From NCBI GenBank assembly GCA_963971535.1, contig OZ020589.1, positions 69,045,239-69,109,238 on the forward strand: 64,000 nt of DNA, given 5' to 3'. The notes beneath the pieces were generated by a model. The model had not been told where the DNA came from. It ran no database searches and worked only from the letters and a program-made list of their open reading frames with translations. Source of the DNA: Notolepis coatsorum. Taxonomy: Eukaryota > Chordata > Actinopteri > Aulopiformes > Paralepididae. Each line of letters begins with the position of its first letter. Within the stretch, counting starts at the first letter, position 1. A program made the translations under genes and the position numbers. Positions 30,055-39,827 of the stretch are shown in pieces.

Positions 30055-30680
30055 TTAAAGGATAACTCCACTTTTTTTTTAAATTAGCTTATTTAACATC
30101 TTCCCTGGAGTTAGACAAGAAGATGCATACCTTTTTTGTCTCTATGCGTGCATTTTAGCTTTGGGAATAGACGCTCCGTTAGCATAGCTTAGCTTCATCA
30201 CTGGAAGTGGGGGAGGACAGTAGCCTTACAGTGCCTTACAGTGTATTGCAAGGTCTGACATTGACCAAACTTGATATGCATGACCTTGGTGGGCTCTAGG
30301 TCAACTCCTGAAAAGGGGGTCAATGTCAGACTTTGCAATCAAAAGTTAGGGGGCTAATAACCCTTGCCATAATTTCAGTGCGCCCCTAACTTTTGATTGC
30401 AAGGTCTGACATTGACCCCCTTTTCAGGAGTTGACCTAGAGCCCACCAAGGTCATGCATATCAAGTTTGGTCAATGTCAGACCTTGCAATACACTGTAAG
30501 GCACTGTAAGGCTACTGTCCTCCCCCACTTCCAGTGATGAAGCTAAGCTATGCTAACGGAGCGTCTATTCCCAAAGCTAAAATGCACGCACAGAGACAAA
30601 AAAGGTATGCATCTTCTTGTCTAACTCCAGGGAAGATGTTAAATAAGCTAATTTAAAAAAAAAGTGGAGTTATCCTTTAA
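30055..30680. mobile_element. 626-bp palindromic TTAA MITE, copy 1
   Basis: TTAA at both ends. Termini TTAAAGGATAACTCCACTT and its complement. The two halves are reverse complements over nearly the whole length, with blocks such as GGTCTGACATTGACCAAACT in both orientations, around a short centre near 30370. No ORF. Confidence 0.85.
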
Positions 30681-31640
30681 GAGCACGCGGAGCAGCTGCT
30701 CTCCCACTATTGAACTTGGTATGATCTTGCCCCACCACTTTTTGATCATATGAAAAATATGATATACCCCCCCCCCAATATATAAATCTAACCATAACTA
30801 CGTAATTTCAATCAAATTAATAATACGCAATGACACTTAATAACAAGTTTTTAAGTTTCCAAAGATTGCGAACCCCCCCCCCCCTGCCCCATTATGGTTT
30901 GATCCAGTTCCTCCCATCTCCAGCACGTAGACCTTGGAGCACAGCGCTGCAGTCTGGCTGCAGGTAGGCTGAGTGTAAATCAAAGCCCACAGAGTGTGTC
31001 ATAATATTGGTGGCAGGCAGGCAGGCTTTTCCAGTAAGTTGTTCAAATAAAAGGATTATGTTAGACATAAGTTACTATTGAGTGGTAGTAGAACTTCTAC
31101 GGTTCTACCACGCAATACAATAAAAGTGTTTCACGGTCCCGAATTGCGATCTGGTCATACGGTTTCCTCGAATAAATAATAATAACGTTTCCCTCTCTGG
31201 TTGGCGTTAGCTTTAGTGCTAGCCGCTAGCTAACGTTATCTAGATATGTGGTGTGAGCTGGATGACGTTGACTTCATTTCCAAACGTTAACGCTATCTAT
31301 ATGGCAGACGAGCAGGGCCGGATTAACGACGGCCGCGGCCCGTGGGCCTATAGTGACGAGGGGCCTCCATTTTTTTTTATTTTTATTTTTTATTTTTTTT
31401 ATTTTGAGATCGATGTCATGATTGTGCACTGCAGACTCAGGGAGGAGGCAGAGAAGGAGAGAAAGAGACACAAGATTTACAGGTAATGGAAATATATCTT
31501 TTTTCTCTTTCTTATTAAAAACTTGGCCTATTTGAAAGGAGATTGATTTAATAAAAATGAATGAGCGAAAAATCAATATACAGTGTATATACAGTATAAT
31601 ATATTATTATTATAGTAATTGGCTATCATACTGCAATATA
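30681..31640. other. Intron sequence with dispersed repeat pieces
   Basis: Holds a repeat shared with 34640-34765 (CCACTTTTTGATCATATGAA region at 30735), poly-C runs (30766-30776, 30871-30884), and a CAGGGCCGGATTAACGACG hAT-like left end at 31313. A short open piece at 31420-31486 is flanked by CACTGCAG and CAG/GTAATGG, exon-like but unassigned. Confidence 0.45.
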
Positions 31641-31644
31641 AACT

Positions 31645-31722
31645 GAGTTTTATAGTGAAAAGAGCAGCTTTATTGGTCAAGATTGAAGGCTCTATATTGC
31701 AGGAAATTGCACGTACAGGTTC
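31645..31722. repeat. Dispersed repeat, second copy at 34766-34843
   Basis: Both contain GAGTTTTATAGTGAAAAGAG, CAGCTTTATTGGTCAAGATT and TGCAGGAAATTGCACGTACA, near-identical over about 78 bp. Confidence 0.85.
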
Positions 31723-31865
31723 ATTAAATAAAAAAAAAAAAAAAAGGGGTGCCGGACCCCCTCCAGACCACACCTTGCCTGTCAAAAAAATAATAATAAT
31801 AATAAAAAAAAAAAAAAAAAAAATCTTGCACCCCCACTTTCAACTATAACTAGGCGGCCATGACC

Positions 31866-32015
31866 AGATCTACAAATACAGTACTGTTTGTGATACAAAA
31901 AGGGTCTCAAAAAGAGAGTATACATTTGAGGGGGAAGAAACTGTACATTGGAGGAGGTTGGGTAGGTGGGGTGGGGAAACTGTACATTGGAGGAGGTTGG
32001 GGGGGGGGGCATGTG
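31866..32015 (-). mobile_element. LINE 3' UTR fragment
   Basis: ACAAATACAGTACTGTTTGT and two GTACATTGGAGGAGGTTGGG blocks match 1915-2030 of the LINE at 1690-3062, same orientation. Confidence 0.7.
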
Positions 32016-32072
32016 GTAAACATGTTTATCTTTTAATTTAGTTTTGAATGACCAATTGAAGCTCTGACATAC

Positions 32073-32243
32073 CTGCGGTGCAGCGAGGGCGAGGGGACAA
32101 TAATACGGCCCGGTCGTGGAGTCACTCCACAAGTCTCCAATACAGCGCTTGCAGAAACGATGCTTGCACTTCAACGTGATCGGGTCCCGATATGTATCGC
32201 TACACAAAGGACACGCCGCAGGGGTGTCCAAAGATGCCCCCAT
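32073..32243 (-). CDS. RING-finger protein, first coding exon
   Basis: From the ATG at 32243 the minus strand encodes 57 residues ending at a good donor (CCGCAG/GTATGTCAG), phase 0. The order CPLCSDTYRDPITLKCKHRF then CKRCIGDLW fits a RING domain (Cys-x2-Cys, Cys-x-His-x2-Cys-x2-Cys) of the TRIM/RNF type, which binds zinc and recruits E2 ubiquitin enzymes. The last zinc pair reads CPLALA, so the final Cys is missing in this exon. The upstream DNA (32340-32622) is a tandem array of CACGTG and CCAAT words. Following exons are not certain; 28650-28906 is a candidate. It lies inside an intron of the choline transporter-like gene on the same strand. Confidence 0.6.
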
Positions 32244-32339
32244 TTTGTTTACAAACTTTACATCTGTTAGTGTCCACTTCCGTGTTTTGGTTAGCCCTGT
32301 TAAACGGAGTGCGTTTAACACAAATGAGCAAGGGCGCAC

Positions 32340-32622
32340 ATAATAATAATATATTTAACAAGCCCAAATCACGTGACCCAAATCAGCCAATGGAAGCGAG
32401 CGGCCGGAGGACCTCAGCCATTGGGTGGGACCCAAATCACGTGACCCAAATCAGCCAATGGAAGCGAGGGGTCTCTAAGCGCGGGGGACCTCAGCCATTG
32501 GGTGGGAGGGACCAAAATCACGTGACCCAAATCAGCCAATGGAAGCAAGGGGTCTCTAAGCGCGGGGCCTCTAAGTGCGGGGCCTCTAAGCGCCGCTACT
32601 GTGGTGGTTCTGGGGTTCTGCA
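32340..32622. promoter_or_regulatory. Tandem CACGTG/CCAAT repeats upstream of RING exon
   Basis: Three units of about 80 bp, each with ATCACGTGACCCAAATCAGC, CAATGGAAGCGA, TCTCTAAGCGCGG and CTCAGCCATTGGGTGGGA. They contain an E box (CACGTG) and CCAAT boxes in both orientations, 100-380 bp upstream of the minus-strand ATG at 32243. The same blocks form the intron end at 21720-21880. Promoter function is inference; it may simply be a repeat. Confidence 0.5.
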
Positions 32623-32639
32623 GCTGGAAGCATCTCAGC

Positions 32640-33420
32640 CATACTGCCAAGACCCTGGGATAAGGGAGAGGATAAAGAGAGGAGGAAGACGAAGAAGAGA
32701 GGAGGCAGAATGAAGGAGTGGTAGAAAAGAGGTGAAGAGAGAAGGATGTATATACTATAGTGATAATTGATGAAAAAGGTGAAGGGGACAACAGTGGATT
32801 AAAGACAAGACTCAACAATGGAAGAGGATACAGAAAGGTGGAGATGAGGAAGAGAGAGGCAAGGGAAATAATTACCTTTACCATGCATAATTCAAACATT
32901 TGATTTGGTATACGAGAGGATAACAAGCATTAATAGAATAACAAGTGTTAATAGCACATGATCTTTCAATCATGGATTTACATATCCCGTATATGTCCCT
33001 TCATTATTTCCCAATTTTAAATATTTTCATGACCACAGGTTTGGAAAAAAAATTCTGTGCTTCTCAGACTGATCCCGTCAATTATTTACATGACATCTAG
33101 AAATAGAACGTTTTTTTTTAATGTAAGTTTGCTATTATCTTCAGTATTCTACAGCAGTCTGTTTACTTGTCATCCATATACATTATGTACGTATATTTGC
33201 TCTGAACATGCTGATCCATATCTGCTTCCATTTATTTGTACTACTAGGCTAGTTTGTAGCCGGATAGCTTTCTACTGAACACAGAGAGGAAATTGCTGTC
33301 TATCTTCTTGTCTCTGGAGAAGATGGTGAGCAAATTTCCCCATGATGTTGGCGTGTTCATTTAACATCCTTTCATTCACAACAGTTACCGAATATCATTA
33401 GTAACGTATTTCTTCAGCTC
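32640..33420. other. Intron sequence; MITE half at 33200-33365
   Basis: A purine-rich tract (32640-32870) and A/T-rich DNA. The part 33230-33365 matches one half of the fold-back element at 33640-33950 (CTTCTTGTCTCTGGAGAAGA). No gene. Confidence 0.5.
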
Positions 33421-33422
33421 AC

Positions 33423-33566
33423 CAGCAGTAAGAAGTCATCAATCCACTTCCAGACTTGATCTGTCTCCAGAGTGCCCATCCAGGGGGCCTGGTAGGAGTG
33501 GTTAAAGGCTGTCTGGGCTATGTCTAGGGATGTGTGGTTGAGCAGGAGGAAGGGGACACACAGCCA
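33423..33566 (-). CDS. slc5a7-like: Choline transporter-like exon
   Basis: Between acceptor TCTCTGTACAG and donor CTG/GTGAGCTG, 144 nt, phase 0 at both ends. It encodes WLCVPFLLLNHTSLDIAQTA, FNHSYQAPWMGTLETDQVWK and WIDDFLLL. This aligns with the CHT segment containing the WISVPFAL helix end, the [20 protein letters not shown] motif and the following helix start. There is no frameshift. It should join to the exon at 21719-21563, across an intron of about 11.7 kb. Confidence 0.85.
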
Positions 33567-33639
33567 CTGTACAGAGATAAGAATGATAGCAAACAATGCC
33601 TCAGACACAGAACAGGACACAGAACAGCAAAAAAGTGAA

Positions 33640-33950
33640 AGGATCACGGCAACATTATGGGAAATGTGCTTACCATCTTCTCCAGAGTCAGACAAGAAGA
33701 TAGATACCTAATTTATCTCTCTGCGTTCAGTAGAAAGCTATCCGGCTGCAAGCTGCTGGCTGAAAACACCTATCCCAGACCTTTAAGCTAGACTTGTAGT
33801 CCATTATCCGCTTCCATAAATTTGTGCTAAGCTAGGCTACTGAACGCACAGAAAGGAAATTGGTAGCCTACAGTATCGATCTTCTTGTCTGACTCTGGAG
33901 AAGATGTTAAGCACATTTCCCATAATGTTGGCATGATCCTTTACATTTTT
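33640..33950. mobile_element. Fold-back MITE
   Basis: Arms of about 85 bp (33643-33725 and 33865-33946) are reverse complements: AACATTATGGGAAATGTGCT, ACCATCTTCTCCAGAGTCAG. It is a common type of teleost fold-back MITE. It lies 75 bp upstream of the transporter exon at 33423-33566. Confidence 0.75.
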
Positions 33951-34125
33951 AATCAAGGTACACAAACCACAACAACTGTAGGCTATGTTTTCCTAACCTG
34001 GCTGAGAATTGCATTTTGCAGAGTAGAAAACCAGAAAAGCAACACTGCACAACACTACATACTGGCAAACAGATGTACACTATACACTACACACTGGACA
34101 TTGTGACACAATGCCATGATGTGAC

Positions 34126-34963
34126 CAGGGGCGGAGCTAGGGGGTGGCTACTTGGGCTCAAGCCCCGAATGTTTTCTGAAAAGCCCCGAATCTATTTAAA
34201 TTTTTTTTTTTTTTTTTTTGACAATTCATCATTGTTACATGAAAATATGTTTGCACCAGATTTAGCAGAAGCTAATTTCCATCTGTGGTCTATCCAGCTG
34301 TTAACTGTATTTGAGTGAGTTAAGTCTTGGTGTCATGGTAGACTCAGACCTAAGCTTTAAATCACAATCAACAAGTTGACAAACTTAATTCTTCCACCTT
34401 AGAAACATAGCTAAAGTACGGCCATTTATAAATCAAAAGGACGCTGAAAACCAGATCCATGCCTTTATTTCAAGCCAACTCGACTACTGTAATGCACTCC
34501 TTACCGGCCTCCCGAAAAAATACGATGATAACTATTTTATTGCAATGCACTATTGCATTATTTTATTCTATTTTACTAACTATTTTATTGCACTGCACTA
34601 TTTTACTTTGTATCAGTGAATCATAGACGCCTGGCCATAAGAGCATTCGGAGCATCTCTGCTCTCCCACTATTGAACTTGGGGGAGCAAAGGTATGCTCT
34701 TGCTCCACCACTTTTTGATCATATGAAAAATATGATATATCCCCCCCCAATATATAAATCTAACCTGAGTTTTATAGTGAAAAGAGCAGCTTTATTGGTC
34801 AAGATTGAAGGCTCTATATTGCAGGAAATTGCACGTACAGGTTAATTTTTATTAAAAAAAAAAGTTAAAAAAAAATTAAAAAAAATAATAATAAAAAAAT
34901 TAAAAAGGCGGGCACCTATCTGGGCTAAGCCCCGGATCTCCTATAATCCTAAATCCGCCCCTG
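34126..34963. mobile_element. 838-bp hAT-like element with 8-bp TSD
   Basis: Starts CAGGGGCGGAGCTAG and ends TAAATCCGCCCCTG. GATGTGAC flanks both sides (34118-34125 and 34964-34971). It carries an L2-like LINE fragment (34319-34525), a repeat block shared with 30690-30790, and the 78-bp repeat shared with 31645. No transposase. Its right TSD lies 5 bp from the donor of the transporter exon at 34976. Confidence 0.85.
34319..34525 (+). pseudogene. L2-like LINE reverse transcriptase fragment
   Basis: Plus-strand reading, with frame changes, gives LGVMVDSDLSFKSQ, HLRNIAKVRPFI and DYCNALLTGLPKK, the region after YADDTQLY in L2-like LINEs, as in the complete L2-like ORF at 58603-60621. It is carried inside the hAT-like element 34126-34963. 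Confidence 0.6.
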
Positions 34964-34975
34964 GATGTGACCCAC

Positions 34976-35116
34976 CAGACGAATATTAGAGACAGCTGGA
35001 TGACATCAGTGTAGTCCACAGTAGAGCCCTCCTAGCAGGGTGTAGATGATGGCTACTGCTGAAGAGATCCATATGGAGTAGGAATACGGTAAATAGGATT
35101 ACACTCATGGTTGCCC
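34976..35116 (-). pseudogene. slc5a7-like: Choline transporter-like exon with two frame breaks
   Basis: After acceptor TGTGTTTCAG and in phase with the previous exon (SL/G), it encodes GATMSVIL, then shifts frame to SSAVAIIYTLLGG, then shifts again to VDYTDVIQLSLIFVW before the donor CTG/GTGGGTC. These blocks correspond in order to the CHT segment GATISVI, ...ISALIATLYTLVGGLYSV and AYTDVVQLFCIFVG. The length (141) does not fit the flanking phases. Two small indels within 140 bp suggest a decayed exon. A CA microsatellite of 125 bp begins about 15 bp upstream of its acceptor. Confidence 0.75.
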
Positions 35117-35131
35117 CTGAAACACAGACCA

Positions 35132-35258
<127 letters not shown>

Positions 35259-35259
35259 G

Positions 35260-35755
35260 TGTTGGCATGTTCCTTTAACTCACATAATGTTAAGAATTTT
35301 ATTGAAAAAAACCTTACAGATGTGTTCCAGGCATAGACTCACAGGAATCGTGTAAAATTGCCCAAATAGTGAAAGAAATAGCAAAATAGTTCCCCTTTAA
35401 CCACTTTCAACAAGACACCATATTTGTATCTATTTATTACAAAAATATATGCACAACATCCCTACCTCATTCTTGCATTTTATGCATTTTAAAAAGCTTG
35501 CATTTGTACTTTATTGTTTGCATTTTATACTTCACTTTGTACTTTAAGTTGTACTTTCATTTGTATATTGTATATTCTGTATATTGTTTGGCCTATATTC
35601 TTTCTACTGTATGAAGCACAATCTCAGGGGGCTCATACAGAACCAAGCATTTCACTGTAATGTACATTATATGTGACAAATAAAACAAAACTTGAACTTG
35701 AAAAGCACCCTTTGCAAATGCCAGAAGTGATCGGAGGAATGGTGCATGGTGCAAC
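35260..35755. other. Intron with L2/Rex1-type tail fragment
   Basis: A/T-rich sequence. 35625-35700 contains CAATCTCAGGGGGCTCATACAG and a TGTACATTATATGTGACAAA, AAAACTTGAACTTGAA LINE-like end (also partly at 26730-26760). No gene seen. Confidence 0.45.
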
Positions 35756-35759
35756 TCCG

Positions 35760-35852
35760 GACAAACAAACAAACAAACAAACAAACAAACAAACAAACAA
35801 ACAAACAAACAAACAAACAAACAAACAAACAAACAAACAAACAGACAAACAC
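35760..35852. repeat. CAAA microsatellite
   Basis: About 22 uninterrupted ACAA units followed by two variants. Confidence 0.97.
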
Positions 35853-35896
35853 AAACTGCTCTCCAATTACATTAGTAGGATAGGACATATTATACA

Positions 35897-36145
35897 CAAA
35901 TAAAGGGCCACTTTGCCCATTTTTAACCTGAATCCTATTATTCTGTTGTGAGAAGTATATGTGATAATTGGACATAACATTTACCATACAATAATTGGCA
36001 AGAAAAACGTATCATCTGCTGGAGAGCAGACCTCTAGTGAACCATAGACACTCCGTAGACACAGAACATGTTGGTACGTTTTATGTCCAATTATCACATA
36101 ACCTCAAAACAGAACGATAGGATCCAGGTAAAAGATTGGTGAGGG
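35897..36145. mobile_element. Fold-back MITE related to 19343-19666
   Basis: Starts AATAAAGGGCCACTTTGCCC. Inner blocks GATAATTGGACATAACA (35962) and TTATGTCCAATTATCACATA (36080) are inverted copies. It lies 50 bp from the transporter exon at 36194. Confidence 0.6.
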
Positions 36146-36193
36146 GGCCCTGGATCAGTGTGTGTGTATGTGTGGCTGTGTCTGTGCCTTTAC

Positions 36194-36346
36194 CTAAGCT
36201 GACCAGTGTGCAGGCTATCCACAACACATCTACCAGCAGAGCAGGCAGCACCAGTGCACCACTCAGAACCTTTCCATATTTCAGCTGGAATGGGTCCATC
36301 ATGGTAATATATTTGTTGTCCCTCATCGGCTTGGCAAAGAAAATAC
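36194..36346 (-). CDS. slc5a7-like: Choline transporter-like exon
   Basis: 153 nt between an acceptor (ATTCCAAGAG) and donor TTAG/GTAAAGG, phase 1 at both ends, in frame with its neighbours. It encodes IFFAKPMRDNKYITMMDPFQ, LKYGKVLSGALVLPALLVDV and LWIACTLVSL. This is close to the CHT segment FFAKPMRDR.YVTMLDPFQ and the following helix, the most family-specific stretch in the locus. No stops. Confidence 0.88.
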
Positions 36347-36529
36347 CTCTTGGAATATGCAGAATATCACCCAATACCAATACCATTCAATTTATTATTC
36401 TCCCAAGACACAAAACAACAATGTCAACAACAACAAAATAATACATTTATAAAATGAAAATAGAAAGAAAATAGATGGAAGATAAATGTGCAAGTGTAAT
36501 GAAGATAAATGTGTGCTCTCTTGAATGAA

Positions 36530-36532
<3 letters not shown>

Positions 36533-36620
<88 letters not shown>
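36533..36620. repeat. TC microsatellite, 88 bp
   Basis: Uninterrupted TC repeat in the intron between transporter exons 36194 and 44472. Confidence 0.98.
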
Positions 36621-36623
<3 letters not shown>

Positions 36624-36783
36624 GTCTAGGGAACACCCATAACCCAGTTGTCCTCTGATCATTTGGTTTGGATAGGCACACTTTAGCTTGGCTTGTCAGA
36701 CTTGGCTTGATTACGGGCTTACCTGTAGCTCCGGTAACCGGTTAGTCCAGCGAGCCTGGCCTGCTCCTTGGTCCGCCTCTCGG

Positions 36784-37194
36784 TAGGCGACCAGCCCGCG
36801 TCTATTCGAATACCAACCATTTTGTGCGTTTTGCGAATCTGATTGGCCACTGACGTTTCTGGTCATGTGACATGTGCGCCCAATCGCGTGACGCGCCCAT
36901 TTCCGCCCCGACCAGCAGCAAACTACCTAACGCCTAGTTTATCACTGGTTAAGCTTAGGCGACTCTTTCGAAGTTGGTTAAGGTTAGAGTTTGGAATCAG
37001 GGCTGGCGTTCTATCGCCATGCTCTAAGACAAACTCTAACCTTAACCAACTTCGAAAGAGTGCCTAAGCTTAACCGGCGAAAGAACTTACCGTCACACGA
37101 TTGGTGCACATGTCACATGACCAGAAACGTCAGTGGCCAATCAGATTCGCAAAACGCACAAAACGGTTGGTATTCGAATATAGGCGACCAGCCC
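36784..37194. mobile_element. Fold-back element flanked by 14-bp direct repeats
   Basis: Arms of about 95-100 bp (36799-36895 and 37088-37180) are reverse complements: TTCGAATACCAACC, GTGCGTTTTGCGAATCTGAT, TGGCCACTGACGTTTCTGGT. A second inverted pair inside (GAAGTTGGTTAAGGTTAGAG near 36973 and 37040). TAGGCGACCAGCCC lies on both sides (36784-36797 and 37181-37194), which may be a target duplication. Confidence 0.7.
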
Positions 37195-37921
37195 ACTATG
37201 TTCTTTTGGTTGGTTCTTCAAGCGATCAATTTATTGTAAAGACAATTACGGACGAACATAGTATACACAAGGCATTACCGACGCAAAAACTTATCACAGG
37301 GAGAGAACAATAACCTCTATCTTCTTTTTTTTTTTTAATGGCACGCTTTCCCACCACTCCAATCTCTCTCAGTCAAGAGTAACATGAGCCTCCTTTGCTC
37401 ACCTGCGAGTCTCTTTTTCAACCCTCCCGTTACCAAAAGCCCGCCTTACCCAGACTGACAGCCAACTAGGTACCTATCGATGTGACTAGAACCGAAAGTG
37501 ACTGTAACAGTACACACACAGTTGTTTGTATTGTAATTAACAAACATACTGTAGATACCAATCAATTTGGCTAATGTCAACAACCAAATCTAGCAGGTAA
37601 CAGTAGGTAGCTTTACATTTGTTATGTCGGAGCAAGCGTTAGCTGTAACATTTGGTAGCTGATATTATAGCAGCTAATGTTGGCGGTAATGCTAGCTACC
37701 AGCCAAAGAGGATGCTACATGCTTCGTATTGTGGGATAGACAATTTTCAAACATGGATCATATTGACACAGCGGCCATTTTGCTCTTAAGTCATGCTCAG
37801 GTTGGGATTTGGGTGGAAAGAAATTACATAAGAGCACAATGGCCGCCGTGTGAATATGGTCTATGGGGGCAGCTATACATAAAGGACTGTATACTGGTAT
37901 GGTGATAGAATTATGTTAACG
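37195..37921. other. Intron; small fold-back at 37743-37865
   Basis: No gene. A short inverted repeat (ACAGCGGCCATTTTGCTCTT at 37768 against GAGCACAATGGCCGCCGTG at 37832) resembles a common teleost MITE. Confidence 0.45.
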
Positions 37922-37926
37922 TAATT

Positions 37927-39197
37927 TGTTGTGAAGGGCCAGATTAAAGCTGAGAATCTACATTTATTGTTTTATATACATTGTATATTATTTATATATA
38001 CACGGTATATCCCTTTAAACCTGCGTTCGAACCATAGTAATATTCGCTCTCCTTATTGGATAGCGCCCTAGGCGCCAGCCCGCAAGCCCCCAAAGTCAGG
38101 TTCAAAGACAAGCCCAGGCATGTCGTAACATGCCCGGAGACAGCGTATTGATTCCAGACAAGAACTGAGGTTTGGGACTAGATAACCACTTAAGTATATA
38201 TACGGCGCAGGTGCGCACAGCAGCAGTTCGTCTAAAGTCTGTCTGTGATCGGTAACAGTGAAGTGAGCAACCGTGCGTCTAACAGAGCGTTGAGAGCCAC
38301 GTGCGAATTGAATAGTAAAGTGTCAGAGTTTAATGCAGTAACGTCAAGTTCGACCTAGTTTAATGTGAAGTAAATAGTCGTTCATTTATTGTATATCGTG
38401 CCAACCACGGTTCGTTCGTGTTAGCTAGTGGACCTTAGCCAGTGTGTGTGGACTAATACCTTAGTACCAGCACACGAGGAGGCCTAGTCGGAGAACCTGC
38501 TGGACATGTGCACAGGAGAACCGGCGGCGGCGATTGCAGAACCATTACTGGTTGGATTATATTGATTGTGGAACGTGTTACCCGGAGAAGAGCATCGTTA
38601 ATTCCCACTGTCGTTTGGGATTTAACCTCGTGAGGATTTACATTCGGGCTGGCCTCATGGACCGAGGCTAGCTGGCTGTCATCGTTTGCTATCGAGCATT
38701 GGATTACAGTTATTGCTTTTGTTGCTGAGCGTTGGATTACAAGGACTGGCTTCTGTACGTGAATCCCCTTCTTCTTCAATTGAATCAGACTGAGTATCCG
38801 AACATTCCTCTACCCTCCAGACCTTACAACTCTGGAAGGAACCCAGTGTCTCCAGGCGGTACCAGCGTTGCCTTCTATAATTGCTATTATACGCCAGGTG
38901 GCGTCAGCCTAGTACCCATCGTAGGAATCCTGCTATTCCCAGTGACTTATGCTACTGACTGACTTTATGCATATTCTTCGCCATACAAGCGCGACCCTAA
39001 TTCTCATTCTGTAACCTAATGTTGCATAATAATAAAATACCCTCAAATACTATTTCTTTGTCAATGCCGTGTTATTATGAGTGTCGACCATATCTATTCG
39101 ATGTACTGTCTGGCCAGTAATTAAAGTACATACCTAGCAGTGGTTTAATCTATCACAATCTTTAATACAGTCAGGGTTTTGTAACCCCTCAGTTACA
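37927..39197 (+). repeat. 5' LTR of BEL/Pao element
   Basis: 1271 bp. Contains a TATATATACGG box-like segment (about 38195) followed by GCGCAGGTGCGCACAGCAGC, and AATAAAATACC near 39030 that could serve as poly-A signal. Followed directly by ATTGGTCCTTCGAGCCGG, a probable primer-binding site whose tRNA I did not assign. Confidence 0.92.
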
Positions 39198-39254
39198 ATT
39201 GGTCCTTCGAGCCGGAGGGTATCAGTAATCTTTTAATATCATATTAATATTGAT

Positions 39255-39827
39255 ATGGCCAGCGGTGGACACTCTCCAAACGGCTCCCCCAAACTAGAGC
39301 GCCCGCAGCGCAAACGGCAGCCACCTCCATATCGGGAGGACTTCGCTTTCGTTTTACCCCCTAGCTTATCTAAACAGATGTTAAATACGGATAAAACGGA
39401 TAGTTTAAGCATGCCCAATCCTATTGACTTGTCGGCCCTTCCAGTAGAGACCCCAGTGGGTTCAAACGAAACTGACTTAGCTCACGGGGGGGACCAAGCG
39501 GGACATGACGTGACTATACCTCAAGACAGCGCCACCAGGATAGACCCCGGAGCGCCCCAGGATAAAGAACGCCCCAGGGATAGACCCCGGCGCACAACCA
39601 ACCCAAGAGCGCGTACCCGAGACAGACCTCGGTGCGCAACCAAGAGAAGAGTACCGCGCTCAAGAGATAGACCTCGGAGCGCGCCAAGAGAACAGGTCTC
39701 CACCAAGCCCTGTCAGCGCCCAATCACCTCCGTCAGTGTCATCCCCCAGCGAGGCGGACCAGAGACTGGCGCAAGCCTTGATCGCCACGCTGACAGCTTC
39801 AACCGAAAGAGACCGACTCCAGGGTGA
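39255..39827 (+). pseudogene. BEL gag N-terminal fragment with Arg-rich repeats
   Basis: Opens 58 bp after the LTR with MASGGHSPNGSPKLERPQRK. Residues 105-150 hold repeats of the type DRPR (for example ARTRDRPRC, SRDRPRSAPRE). The natural sequence appears to leave this frame near 39690-39735 for the frame of the next ORF, where SPPSVSSPSEADQRLAQALI and a Glu/Arg-rich coiled segment (DRLQGERDRLQAQ) continue as gag-like protein. No zinc knuckle remains. Nucleic-acid binding by the Arg-rich part is inference. Confidence 0.6.

Noticed and set aside
31253..31486. Possible exon (LREEAEKERKRHKIYR) with acceptor and donor-like ends at 31419-31486
   Set aside because: Too short and low-complexity, overlapping a hAT-like left end and T-rich tract; no family recognised.
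38453..38962. Open frames of 108 and 76 codons repeated at 43062-43571
   Set aside because: They lie within the two BEL LTRs and match no protein; LTR sequence is open by chance.
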